From: Spirochaetia bacterium
GTDB lineage: Bacteria; Spirochaetota; Leptospiria; Leptospirales; Leptonemataceae
Assembly: GCA_021413825.1 (NCBI GenBank)
Contig: JAIOPQ010000118.1
Span: forward strand, 1-44,567
Length of the DNA: 44,567 nucleotides
Reading direction: 5' to 3'
Each line of letters opens with the position of its first letter. Position 1 is the first letter of the stretch. Below, piece after piece: positions 7,404 to 14,571 of this stretch. The position numbers and the translations under genes were made by a program. Below the pieces are notes generated by a model that saw only the letters and a program-made list of their open reading frames with translations, searched no databases and was not told the DNA's origin.

Positions 7404-8359
7404 ACGCGGATTTTACGGGCATTCGAATTGTTTCAACAGGCGTTTGTTTTCCCAAAGGCAAGATTCAGAACCATCAGCTACCCACAGAAGCTCACGTCCC
7501 GGATGGGGCTATGCAACGTTTCCATGCTTCACGCGAAGAGACAGCCGTATGGATGGGATCAACAGCTGCAAAGCAAGCCCTTGCGGAGGCCGCGAGAACT
7601 AGCATAGAGCATTCTCATTCCTCGGCTACCGGCGTGGATGGAATTATTTCTTTTAGCGGAATGCCTGACTTCGAATATCCCAAGGATGTGGTGCTAATCC
7701 AGAAGGAGCTGGGGCTAACAAAAGTTCCTTGCTGGAGCATTGACACAGCCTGTGCCAGTTTTCTCACTAGCCTACAATTTGCTGAGGCCCTGGTTCGCAC
7801 CGGTCGTCACAAACGCTTGTTGATCGTTACTACAATGAACTGGTCTTCGCGTGGAATGCCATTATCAGGGAGTGCTGTGGGTGATGGAGCGGCGGCCGCA
7901 GTTGTGGAATCATCACCAGAAAATTCTCTGCTGGCGACCGTGGAAAAAACTCATTCAGAATACTTTGATTTTATCAGATTGGGTTCACCGTTTGTAGATA
8001 AGCCCGTTCCGTTTGAATTTTCAAATGATGCAGCTATAGGAAGATTCTTTGCCACTAAATCGACCGAACCTGCAACCGAAGCATTACAAAAAGCGCAGAT
8101 TGATCCTCTTAAGATCGACCACTTCATTGCACATCAAACCGGGAAGAAAATGCTGCAGATCTGGGCCAAACGCATTGGAATTCCACAGGAAAAGATTCTG
8201 GATACATTTGAACTCTTCGGGAACATGTCTGCAGTAAATATTCCAGCAACTTTGCATCATTTCACAATGATTCATCCCAGAATCAAACGCGGCGACACTC
8301 TACTATTATTTGCGCCTGGGGCTGGATTGCACCTGGCCGCTACGGTTTGGAAATTCTAG
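7400..8359 (+). CDS. 3-oxoacyl-ACP synthase III family protein
   Basis: A 319-residue condensing enzyme of the KAS III (FabH-like) family. The full catalytic triad is visible: Cys118 in DTACASF, His245 in AHQTGKK and Asn275 in FGNMSAVN. The usual TGVCFP start block and a GDGAAAAVV stretch near residue 161 are present. It may start or condense acyl chains, but the substrate cannot be read from sequence; related families act on acyl-CoA in polyketide, olefin or quinolone pathways. Translational coupling to the thiolase gene makes a specialised acyl pathway more likely than being the housekeeping FabH (inference). It is followed by a hairpin shared with the convergent glnK gene. Confidence 0.88.
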   Translation: MNADFTGIRIVSTGVCFPKGKIQNHQLPTEAHVPDGAMQRFHASREETAVWMGSTAAKQALAEAARTSIEHSHSSATGVDGIISFSGMPDFEYPKDVVLIQKELGLTKVPCWSIDTACASFLTSLQFAEALVRTGRHKRLLIVTTMNWSSRGMPLSGSAVGDGAAAAVVESSPENSLLATVEKTHSEYFDFIRLGSPFVDKPVPFEFSNDAAIGRFFATKSTEPATEALQKAQIDPLKIDHFIAHQTGKKMLQIWAKRIGIPQEKILDTFELFGNMSAVNIPATLHHFTMIHPRIKRGDTLLLFAPGAGLHLAATVWKF

Positions 8360-8414
8360 GTCGCGGATATGGCCGATAGGCGGCGAGGCGCGCCTGGTAC
8401 GCCGTGGATAAAAA

Positions 8415-8442
8415 AAAGCGGGAGCCCAAAGGTTCCCGCTTT
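8415..8442. terminator. Terminator between KAS III gene and glnK
   Basis: A 12-bp stem (AAAGCGGGAGCC / GGTTCCCGCTTT, one G-U pair, 4-nt loop) lies between the convergent genes. On the minus strand the stem runs straight into a run of T (complement of the A-run 8411-8417), giving a textbook intrinsic terminator for amt-glnK. The plus-strand tail TTTCTC is weaker. Confidence 0.85.
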
Positions 8443-8463
8443 CTCTGCAAAAGTTTTGAAAAA

Positions 8464-8808
8464 CTAAATCGCGTCTGAACCTTTTTCTTCAGTTCTGATT
8501 CGAATACATTCTTCCATTGGCATGATGAATATCTTGCCATCACCAATCTTTCCGCCGTCAGTCTTGGCGGCCTTCAGAATTGCCTTCACGGTTTTGTCCA
8601 CAAACGCATCATTCACAGCGATTTCAAGCCGCACTTTCCTGATGAGATTGACCGTAAATTCTTTTCCCCGGTAGACTTCTTTGAAACCCTTTTGCTGACC
8701 GTAGCCTTGGACATCAGAGACAGTGAGTCGAAAGATTTCATTTTCTTTCAACGCCTCTTTGACATCGTCCAGCTTATGTGGTTGTATTATCGCAACTACC
8801 ATTTTCAT
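8464..8808 (-). CDS. glnK: Nitrogen regulatory protein PII with Phe51
   Basis: A 114-residue PII signal protein that binds ATP/ADP and 2-oxoglutarate and gates the Amt channel. It has the usual start AIIQPHKLDDVKEAL, the T-loop region GYGQQKGFKEVYRGKEF, and the B-loop/C-terminal KIGDGKIF and RIRTEEKG motifs. Residue 51, the Tyr uridylylated by GlnD in enteric PII proteins, is Phe here; Tyr46 is kept. The B loop reads KTDGGKIGDGKIF, about two residues longer than in E. coli GlnB. A good Shine-Dalgarno (GAGGAC) precedes the ATG. It lies 12 nt downstream of amt in one operon, hence the name glnK and not glnB. Confidence 0.93.
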   Translation of the reverse strand: MKMVVAIIQPHKLDDVKEALKENEIFRLTVSDVQGYGQQKGFKEVYRGKEFTVNLIRKVRLEIAVNDAFVDKTVKAILKAAKTDGGKIGDGKIFIMPMEECIRIRTEEKGSDAI

Positions 8809-8820
8809 AATAGAGTCCTC

Positions 8821-10251
8821 CTATTTATGCCCGGTAACTGATTGAAAATCAGGATACGCGTTGTTACCGTGCTCCCCAATATCAAGACCGATGTTTTCTT
8901 CTTCTTCCGAAACACGCAGACCCATGGTAAATTTCAGAGCAAACCAGATGATTGCACTGATAACCAGCGTAAAGAAGGCTACTGCGCCAATTCCAATTAA
9001 CTGGGACCATGTTTGGCCGAAACCACCACCGTTGAAGAGACCTACGGCTGGAGCTGCAGTTCCGCCAGCGCCCCACTCTGCCGATGCAAAGAGGCCCACG
9101 CACAACGTTCCCCAGATTCCATTTACTAAGTGAACTGAAGTCGCTCCAACTGGATCGTCAATCTTCAATTTGTCGAAGAGTGGCACCGCCAGAACAACGA
9201 GGATACCAGCCACGAATCCGATGATCAGAGATGCGGGAAGTGTAACCCATGCGCATGGCGCAGTAATTGCCACAAGGCCTGCGAGGCAACCATTCAGAAT
9301 CATAGAGAAATCTGGTTTCTTCATGATTAGCGTGGCTGTTATTGCAGCACCGAGACATCCAGCGGCTGCGGCGAGGTTCGTTGTGTTAAAGATGTGTGAA
9401 ATTAGTTTGCCGTCACCTACGCCCATTGTTGAGCCTGGATTAAATCCAAACCACCCAAGCCAGAGGACGAAGCATCCTGTGAACGCCATGCCCATGTTGT
9501 GACCCGGAATTGGATTAATGCCAGATGACGTGTATTTCCCACGACGCGGCCCTAGAATGTACGCACCTGTTAAGGCTGCCCAACCACCAACAGAGTGGAC
9601 GACTGTTGAGCCAGCAAAGTCGAACATTCCCTTTGATGCCAGGAATCCACCGCCCCAGATCCAGTGACCGGTGATTGGATACATGATTCCAACAAGAACG
9701 ATTGAGAATACCACGAACGAGTAGAACTTGATGCGTTCTGCTACGGCACCAGATACGATCGTTGCAGCCGTTCCAGCAAAGACAAGCTGGAAGAAGAATT
9801 TTGCTTCAAGCGGAACGCCGGTCCAGTTGATCGCCGAATAGACACCCTTGTAGGCGTCCCCGATCGCTGGAGAATTGTCAGCACCTGTTAGGCCAAACAG
9901 ACCTTCCAGTCCCATGAAGGAATTCCCGTTACCGAACATTAAACCCCAACCAATGAGGTAGAAGGAAACGGACGCGATTGCAAACACTACAAAGTTCTTC
10001 GCCAGAATGTTTACTGCGTTTTTGGCGCGATTCAGACCAGCTTCCAGCAGACCAAAGCCTGTGTTCATAAAAAAGACCAGCGCGGCTGTGATTAATACCC
10101 AGACGGTATCTGCACCAACAGTCATTGCACTTTTGCTTTCATCAATGAGTTGCTTCAACCCTGCTGCATCAAGTGGCGGGCTCTCGGCCCACAGCGATGA
10201 TGACAGGGAGCAAAGCAACAAGAGAGAAAATGGTAACCAATTTTTCCTCAT
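8821..10251 (-). CDS. amt: Ammonium transporter (Amt/MEP/Rh family)
   Basis: A 476-residue inner-membrane ammonium channel. The first residues form a cleavable-type signal peptide ending SLWAES; about 11 membrane segments follow. Family blocks are FFMNTGFGLLEAG and DFAGSTVVHSVGG (first pore His), then a conserved GHNMGMAFTG block. The DDPVGATSVHLVNGIWG block carries the second pore His. The frame runs upstream to 10326, but the ATG at 10251 has a strong Shine-Dalgarno (AGGAG, 7 nt before the ATG) and begins the signal peptide. It precedes glnK, the reverse of the common glnK-amtB order. A weak sigma-54-like site lies about 60 nt upstream. Confidence 0.95.
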   Translation of the reverse strand: MRKNWLPFSLLLLCSLSSSLWAESPPLDAAGLKQLIDESKSAMTVGADTVWVLITAALVFFMNTGFGLLEAGLNRAKNAVNILAKNFVVFAIASVSFYLIGWGLMFGNGNSFMGLEGLFGLTGADNSPAIGDAYKGVYSAINWTGVPLEAKFFFQLVFAGTAATIVSGAVAERIKFYSFVVFSIVLVGIMYPITGHWIWGGGFLASKGMFDFAGSTVVHSVGGWAALTGAYILGPRRGKYTSSGINPIPGHNMGMAFTGCFVLWLGWFGFNPGSTMGVGDGKLISHIFNTTNLAAAAGCLGAAITATLIMKKPDFSMILNGCLAGLVAITAPCAWVTLPASLIIGFVAGILVVLAVPLFDKLKIDDPVGATSVHLVNGIWGTLCVGLFASAEWGAGGTAAPAVGLFNGGGFGQTWSQLIGIGAVAFFTLVISAIIWFALKFTMGLRVSEEEENIGLDIGEHGNNAYPDFQSVTGHK

Positions 10252-10310
10252 TTTTGTTCTCCTAGAAAAGTTATACGAACTCGGACCTATGGAGCAAGTT
10301 CTGTACCTCA

Positions 10311-10326
10311 GACAAAGTCCGTGCAA
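10311..10326 (-). promoter_or_regulatory. Weak sigma-54-like -24/-12 element upstream of amt
   Basis: Read on the minus strand, TTGCACGGACTTTGTC matches TGGCAC-N5-TTGCW with the right spacing. It has one mismatch in the -24 GG and mismatches at the -12 C and the next base. A start about 12 nt downstream would give a leader of about 50 nt for amt. Nitrogen-controlled sigma-54 promoters are common for amt/glnK operons, which supports it, but the mismatches at near-invariant positions keep confidence low. Confidence 0.3.
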
Positions 10327-10576
10327 ATTGCTAAGCGAAGTGCTCCGTAACGGGCGCTGTTGCTTAAAAAGTTATCAGGAAGAACGTATTGGTGCATATG
10401 TCACAATGGTTATACGGGGACTGTCTTGTGGTCTGTTTTTGAAGCGATGCAACGGAGCGCATTCATTTCAGGCATAGAGGCGAATTAATAAGCAAAACTT
10501 CTATTTCAGACCTGCATAGAGCATGCGCCTGCAGGCGCGCACATAACTTGCATTAGGTGGAATGTCCTTGATTGTA

Positions 10577-10642
10577 CAAGGTCCGGTGGCGCCTGCCCTT
10601 TTCTGAGTGATTGCGGGACTCGGCGGGCGCACCGGTCTCTTG
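10577..10642. other. Long imperfect stem-loop in the amt upstream region
   Basis: Arms CAAG-GT-CCGGTGGCGCCTGCC (10577-10597) and GGCGGGCGCACCGG-TCT-CTTG (10622-10642) pair with one bulge, one G-U pair and one small internal loop, around a loop of about 24 nt. The CAAGG at 10577-10581 can instead pair with CCTTG at 10566-10570. A perfect 14-bp palindrome, GCGCCTGCAGGCGC, lies nearby at 10525-10538. The structure is just downstream of the DUF4234 gene on its strand, so it may be a 3' processing or termination element, but no U-tract follows. The rest of 10252-10649 shows no gene I can support. Confidence 0.45.
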
Positions 10643-10649
10643 CTTACCG

Positions 10650-11039
10650 TTAGGCGGCGAGGCGCGGAGGCGTGTCCTGCTTATCGTAAATCTGATTGAG
10701 AATATCCTGATGAATTGCAGAGCTTGCAATGTAAGTGAGGAAGGCTGTGAAGTAAGAGGCAATATCCAATGCCACGACGACGAATGCTGAGTTTTGCGGC
10801 GGCATTCCGCGCGCGACCAGAACTTCATCCAGGGACCGTGAGATCTTATAGTCCATATAGATTGCATACACGCCGCATGTTGCAAGAATCAAAACAAAAT
10901 CAAGCGCGTAAGAATTCCCGGTCGGTGTTCTTCCGTTCAGCACTTTGATCTCCTGGTAAATCTTAAAATACCAGTAGATCAAGTATACTCCCAGCGTAAC
11001 TGCAGCTAGAAGGAATACAAGGACCGGGGATCGTTTCAT
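10650..11039 (-). CDS. DUF4234-like small membrane protein
   Basis: A 129-residue protein with three or four hydrophobic segments. The repeated pattern LGVYLIYWYFKIYQEI and CGVYAIYMDYKISRSL (aliphatic-G-x-Y-x-x-Y-W/M followed by a basic amphipathic turn) is what I associate with the DUF4234 membrane family of unknown function. It starts 21 nt after the MaoC gene upstream on the same strand, so it is probably co-transcribed with the two dehydratase-like genes. No catalytic residue stands out; a role in lipid handling would be only guilt by association. Confidence 0.72.
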   Translation of the reverse strand: MKRSPVLVFLLAAVTLGVYLIYWYFKIYQEIKVLNGRTPTGNSYALDFVLILATCGVYAIYMDYKISRSLDEVLVARGMPPQNSAFVVVALDIASYFTAFLTYIASSAIHQDILNQIYDKQDTPPRLAA

Positions 11040-11060
11040 TGCACGATTGGACGAAGAAAA

Positions 11061-11480
11061 TCAGTCACAGACTACGACAAGGTCGCCTGCAACTTTTATG
11101 TCTCCGTTTTCATTGGCCGCCTGAACAGAAACTGACAGAATCTTCTTTCCATCTTCTTCTTTCTTTTTCTTAACTTCCCCGGTGCAAACGATCATCTCGC
11201 CTGGACGTGTCATCCCTTTGAATTTTGCTGCAAAGGATTGAACCTGAGCTGGACTTACCCAGTTAGAACACATCCTGCCCATCTGCGCCATTACGTACAT
11301 TCCATGCGCAATCGTTCCGCCAAGACCTACAGATTTTCCAAACTCTGGATCAGTATGAATCGGGTTAAAATCCCCTGAAGCACCGGAATAACGCACTAGA
11401 TCCATATGAGTGACTGGACCAACGCGCAGTTCTGGAATTTTAGCGCCTACTTCGAAATCAGCAAATTTGATACGTTGCAT
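11061..11480 (-). CDS. MaoC-like (R)-hydroxyacyl dehydratase, hydratase-2 motif subunit
   Basis: A 139-residue hot-dog fold protein. The motif YSGASGDFNPIHTDPEFGK (about residues 31-49) is the hydratase-2 signature, with the catalytic Asp-His pair, followed by GGTIAHGMYVMA. It would dehydrate a 3-hydroxyacyl thioester or hydrate an enoyl thioester. A strong Shine-Dalgarno (AGGAG) precedes the ATG and overlaps the end of the upstream gene, 8 nt away. Together the two genes resemble the HadA/HadB-type arrangement in which one subunit carries the active site and the other binds the acyl chain. The acyl carrier (CoA or ACP) cannot be told from sequence. Confidence 0.9.
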   Translation of the reverse strand: MQRIKFADFEVGAKIPELRVGPVTHMDLVRYSGASGDFNPIHTDPEFGKSVGLGGTIAHGMYVMAQMGRMCSNWVSPAQVQSFAAKFKGMTRPGEMIVCTGEVKKKKEEDGKKILSVSVQAANENGDIKVAGDLVVVCD

Positions 11481-11488
11481 ATGTTCTC

Positions 11489-11935
11489 CTAGGTTCCTTC
11501 AGGACGAATTACAATGGCCATCTCAGCTTCAATGCATGCCTCGCCTTTCTCATTTAAGTATGCAGTCTTGAAGGTGACCATATCCATCTTACCTGTTTTG
11601 ACATCACAGACTTCACCTTGCGCTGAAATGGTTGTGCCGGGATAAATTGGTTTGAGATACGTATACTCTTCCTTCATATGAAGGAGTCGGCCGGTGTCGA
11701 TGCCCATTGCGCGCATATCATCCCATATCTTTGGGTAACCCCAGAATTGAAATGTAGTCTGGAACGTGGGTGGGATTGGCGTATCTTCAAAACCGGCTTT
11801 CTTAGCTTCCGCCGGATCGAGATAGATGGGGTTAGTTTCCCCGATTGCCTTGCAGAACTCTTTAACCTTTCCACGTTCAATCGTGAATGTGTATGCATCG
11901 AGCTTTCTGCCCAGAATGTCTTTGCTGAGTGCCAT
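11489..11935 (-). CDS. MaoC-like dehydratase, substrate-binding partner subunit (HadA/FAS1-like)
   Basis: A 148-residue hot-dog fold protein with the N-terminal MaoC-dehydratase pattern: [20 protein letters not shown] (about residues 18-37), then [12 protein letters not shown] and [17 protein letters not shown]. It has the GETNPIY loop but lacks the full D-x-N-P-x-H signature of its neighbour. This fits a non-catalytic acyl-binding half of a heterodimer, as in the mycobacterial HadA/HadC subunits (family knowledge; pairing is inferred). The start is the ATG at 11935; a TTG at 11968 would add 11 residues. The divergent neighbour is the PD40 lipoprotein gene. Confidence 0.85.
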   Translation of the reverse strand: MALSKDILGRKLDAYTFTIERGKVKEFCKAIGETNPIYLDPAEAKKAGFEDTPIPPTFQTTFQFWGYPKIWDDMRAMGIDTGRLLHMKEEYTYLKPIYPGTTISAQGEVCDVKTGKMDMVTFKTAYLNEKGEACIEAEMAIVIRPEGT

Positions 11936-12030
11936 ACCGCTTTCTGGCCAAGGTCGCTTCCTGGTCAAGTCTCAAAATCTGCTCCCCCGTCCTGATCGTT
12001 TGATTTTACTCCCTGTTGATTCCCAGGGGC

Positions 12031-12060
12031 TTGCGCAAGCTACCGAGCCTGCAATATAAT
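12031..12060 (+). promoter_or_regulatory. Sigma-70-type promoter giving a probable leaderless mRNA
   Basis: TTGCGC at 12031-12036 and a perfect TATAAT at 12055-12060 are separated by 18 nt. Transcription would start at about 12066-12068, at the ATG of the lipoprotein gene (12067). There is no Shine-Dalgarno sequence, consistent with a leaderless transcript. Confidence 0.55.
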
Positions 12061-12066
12061 CCTGTT

Positions 12067-13167
12067 ATGAAAAACTCCTGGTTTCTGATGGTCATTGCCC
12101 TTGCCTGCTCGGCTTTTAGCTGCTCGAAATCCAAAGATGCTAGTTCGTTGTCCCCTTTTCTGGCTATGATGCGAACCGGCTCAAACGTATCGGGAAATGA
12201 GTCCTCTGCTGCGGCTCCTCCGCATCTCGCTCCACCCTGGGAAGAAAATCAAAATGATGACCATCCCGCTCAAACAACCCGGACGCCGCTTTGTGTTGGC
12301 CCTTCAGTATCATATCGGATATTGTTCAGCGGATGGGCCCCAGATCTGGAACATTATGCAATCTATTCAATGGAGTCCGATGGAACTACCATTCAAGCCT
12401 TGTCTGACGAGCTTCACTTTGACACAACCCCCAACCTGACAAACGGTCGTTTGCTGTTTGCTCGATTCGGACCGGAAAACAGCCCTTTAAAGTGGAACTC
12501 AAATATTTATTCTGCGCTCGCAAACGGAAGCGAACTCACTCAACTGACAAACAGAGACATTCGACTTGGTTCTCCATCCGTGCTGGGAAACGGTCGTATT
12601 GTGTATCATGAGTTGAGTGCGAACAGTATTTCCTCTATTCACTCAATGGCGTCAGACGGCACAAGCCCTACGCCTATTATAATGGGAACACTACAAACTG
12701 GTGCGTTCCAACCACGCGTTTCTCCGGATGGAAATCGGATCGCTTATATACATTACGGCATTGAGGAGAACAAAAGTACAAACGAAGTCTATATCATGCA
12801 AAGCACTGGGGCGAACAAAACAAGACTTACATTCTCAACCGAAAACGTCCTGAACTTTGCGCCTGTTTGGTCGCTAGATGGCGAGCGCATTCTGTTCACG
12901 CGTTCAACAGGGGACTCAATTGAAAGCGTGATTTACAGCATGAATGTTAATGGGTCAAATCTGCGGAAAATGACTGATGGATTCGTTGACTCCGGCCCTG
13001 CATTTACTCCAGATGGGAAGATCATTTTCGCGTCTTCACGCGACCCTGATCATATTCAAGGAAACCATGGCTCCATCTTTCGCATGGATAGCGACGGAAG
13101 CAATGTTTGTCGCCTAACAGATCAAACGCTACCCGGTGTCGGTGAACTCTTTGTTGTGCCCGAATAA
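12067..13167 (+). CDS. TolB-like PD40 beta-propeller lipoprotein
   Basis: A 366-residue predicted lipoprotein. The signal MKNSWFLMVIALACSAFSC ends in a loose lipobox (AFSC, or earlier ALAC). A low-complexity Ser/Pro/Asn spacer follows to about residue 75. The rest is a WD40-like propeller built from PD40 repeats: several copies of a pattern like YSMESDGTTIQALSD, and near-consensus blades such as FQPRVSPDGNRIAYIHYG and FAPVWSLDGERILFTRS. Proteins of this type fold like the TolB C-terminal domain and usually mediate protein contacts in the periplasm or at the surface. No enzymatic residues are visible. It stands alone in its transcription unit, with a hairpin downstream at 13197-13212. Confidence 0.85.
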   Translation: MKNSWFLMVIALACSAFSCSKSKDASSLSPFLAMMRTGSNVSGNESSAAAPPHLAPPWEENQNDDHPAQTTRTPLCVGPSVSYRILFSGWAPDLEHYAIYSMESDGTTIQALSDELHFDTTPNLTNGRLLFARFGPENSPLKWNSNIYSALANGSELTQLTNRDIRLGSPSVLGNGRIVYHELSANSISSIHSMASDGTSPTPIIMGTLQTGAFQPRVSPDGNRIAYIHYGIEENKSTNEVYIMQSTGANKTRLTFSTENVLNFAPVWSLDGERILFTRSTGDSIESVIYSMNVNGSNLRKMTDGFVDSGPAFTPDGKIIFASSRDPDHIQGNHGSIFRMDSDGSNVCRLTDQTLPGVGELFVVPE

Positions 13168-13196
13168 CAAAGAGTTATGCGCGTCCTTCCCGACTG

Positions 13197-13212
13197 GCCG
13201 GACTCTTCCGGC
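13197..13212 (+). terminator. Possible short terminator after the PD40 lipoprotein
   Basis: GCCGGA-CTCT-TCCGGC forms a 6-bp stem with a 4-nt loop, 30 nt after the stop codon. The following sequence (TGATTGCACATTTGCC) is only mildly T-rich, so termination is uncertain. Confidence 0.4.
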
Positions 13213-13285
13213 TGATTGCACATTTGCCTCATTTGATTCCAGGGTAGTTGCATGTAGAAACTAGTTTGCATAAACTCAAGATACG

Positions 13286-13759
13286 ATGAAACTAAAAAGC
13301 TTATTAACACTCACCCTGCTTCTGGCAATTGCATGCGGCTCGAATAAGGATTCAAACTCAAATGAAACGCTCACGTTGCTTCTCCTTTCGCGCTCGTTGC
13401 AGAGCAGCTCAAATTCAAACACAGCACAAGTAATCTACGACAATGGTTCTTTGCTACAACGTCCGATTACCAATTGCGATGTGGACAATTCTAGCGGCCG
13501 CGGGATCGTTGTTTCGCTCCCCGATTCATCTTTTATCAAGATAGACCCCGTGCCGACCGCAAGTCCTTTCACATTCGCGGCCGGTGGCACGGCCATCAAC
13601 CTAAACCTGCTGGGAACCGACCACAGCGCATCTGGTGCTGGATGTATCTTGAGACGAACCGAAAATACCGCCACTCGATACGGCGCATCGCTGGACGCTG
13701 ATTGTGAAATGATGGGCCATTTCATCAATCGCTTGGACATTTCTTGCACTCCTAACTGA
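13286..13759 (+). CDS. Hypothetical lipoprotein
   Basis: A 157-residue predicted lipoprotein of unknown function. Signal MKLKSLLTLTLLLAIAC with lipobox AIAC; the next residues are GSNKDSNSNE, then the Leu-rich LTLLLLSRSL and a Ser/Asn spacer. This arrangement is shared with other lipoproteins in the window. The remaining roughly 105 residues look like a small beta-rich domain with four Cys (TNCDV, AGCIL, ADCEM, ISCTP), probably two disulfides. There is no clear Shine-Dalgarno before the ATG. It is a single gene, 35 nt or more ahead of the lytic transglycosylase gene, possibly co-transcribed with it. Confidence 0.75.
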   Translation: MKLKSLLTLTLLLAIACGSNKDSNSNETLTLLLLSRSLQSSSNSNTAQVIYDNGSLLQRPITNCDVDNSSGRGIVVSLPDSSFIKIDPVPTASPFTFAAGGTAINLNLLGTDHSASGAGCILRRTENTATRYGASLDADCEMMGHFINRLDISCTPN

Positions 13760-13818
13760 CGACGGCAGGTGCAAAACTGGCTCGACGTGGTGCAGTGCAA
13801 AAAAATCATGGCTCTAAT

Positions 13819-14472
13819 ATGGTGCAACGCACAACACGAAAACAACGAATCCTGGTCGGAAGCCTCCTTCTGATCGGCGTATACTTCAGCGCAGTTCGAG
13901 AACACTGGGCAGAGCGTGGCGATTCCCACCTGCACAGATCGTTTCTCTCGACATACGTGCAAAGGACCCATCCTGGCATCCACCCTGTGGACAGGGACAG
14001 ACTGGTTCACATAATCTTGACCGAAGCCCCAAGGCTCCAGGTAGAGGCCTCCACAATTGACGGCAAGGAAATCGACCAGATCCTGTTTTTGACCGCAGTC
14101 ATCGAGACCGAATCCACATTTAAAGCAGATGCAGTCTCCGTGGCGGACGCCAGGGGCTATATGCAGCTGATGCCAGCTACATCGCGTTGGATGGGGCAAA
14201 AATTTGGCCTGGGTGTTCCAATGGAAAAGGATCTGTTCCGTCCTGAAATCAACCTGCCACGCGGGGTGATTTTCTTGAATCATCTCATGGCACAACTGGG
14301 TGACGTTCGCCTTGTTTGCCTGGCATACAATGCTGGTCTGGGCAACGTCCAACGCGGCTATTTCGAGGAACGCTACTGGTGGAAGATCCTGACAAGCTAC
14401 CGCAGACTTTCAACTGAAGCGGAAAGCAATCGCTGGATGACACGCGAAGTTAGCCTGGTGCGTGATATTTAA
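13819..14472 (+). CDS. Lytic transglycosylase (SLT domain), membrane-anchored
   Basis: A peptidoglycan lytic transglycosylase of about 217 residues that would cleave MurNAc-GlcNAc bonds. The N-terminus has one hydrophobic anchor (ILVGSLLLIGVYF) after a basic stretch, so it is probably held in the inner membrane facing the periplasm. The SLT motifs are in order: AVIETESTFK (catalytic Glu in the E-S motif), ARGYMQLMPAT (the G-x-M-Q-L-M-P-A-T block) and LAYNAGLGNV (the A-Y-N-A-G block). The start is uncertain: ATG at 13819, or GTG at 13795 with eight more residues; neither has a good ribosome site. A strong hairpin lies 100 nt downstream. Confidence 0.9.
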   Translation: MVQRTTRKQRILVGSLLLIGVYFSAVREHWAERGDSHLHRSFLSTYVQRTHPGIHPVDRDRLVHIILTEAPRLQVEASTIDGKEIDQILFLTAVIETESTFKADAVSVADARGYMQLMPATSRWMGQKFGLGVPMEKDLFRPEINLPRGVIFLNHLMAQLGDVRLVCLAYNAGLGNVQRGYFEERYWWKILTSYRRLSTEAESNRWMTREVSLVRDI

Positions 14473-14560
14473 TGCGCTCCGGCGGCCTTTCCTTGTCCGA
14501 TACGAGCAAAATATAGGGCTGGGCCGCTCAGAAATTGCTTCCCAAATGCCGTAGAATACG

Positions 14561-14566
14561 TATAAT
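14561..14566 (+). promoter_or_regulatory. Perfect -10 box (TATAAT) directly before a large hairpin
   Basis: TATAAT lies at 14561-14566. The nearest -35-like sequences (TTGCTT at 14535 with a 20-nt spacer, TTCCCA at 14539 with a 16-nt spacer) are poor. A transcript from here would start at about 14573, at the base of the hairpin 14572-14613. It may drive the alpha/beta hydrolase gene at 14686 or a very short RNA. Confidence 0.35.
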
Positions 14567-14571
14567 AGACA

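Noticed and set aside
10007..10477. 156-codon plus-strand frame opposite the amt start
   Set aside because: It is antisense to the amt signal peptide and first helices, starts without a ribosome site and shows no domain.
10540..10655. Integron attC site
   Set aside because: GTTAGGC/GCCTAAC at 10649-10655 and a long stem with CAAG/CTTG arms look attC-like, but no matching RYYYAAC/GTTRRRY partner flanks the other side and no cassette array or integrase is in the window.
8374..10666. 16-nt repeat TAGGCGGCGAGGCGCG at about 8376 and 10651
   Set aside because: Two copies of a GC-rich 16-mer in 44 kb are within reach of chance. One copy is the coding end of the DUF4234 gene, and no longer similarity surrounds them.
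13435..14352. 305-codon minus-strand frame across the lipoprotein and lytic transglycosylase genes
   Set aside because: The plus-strand genes have clear lipobox and SLT motifs in order. The antisense frame has no recognisable domain and is a shadow.
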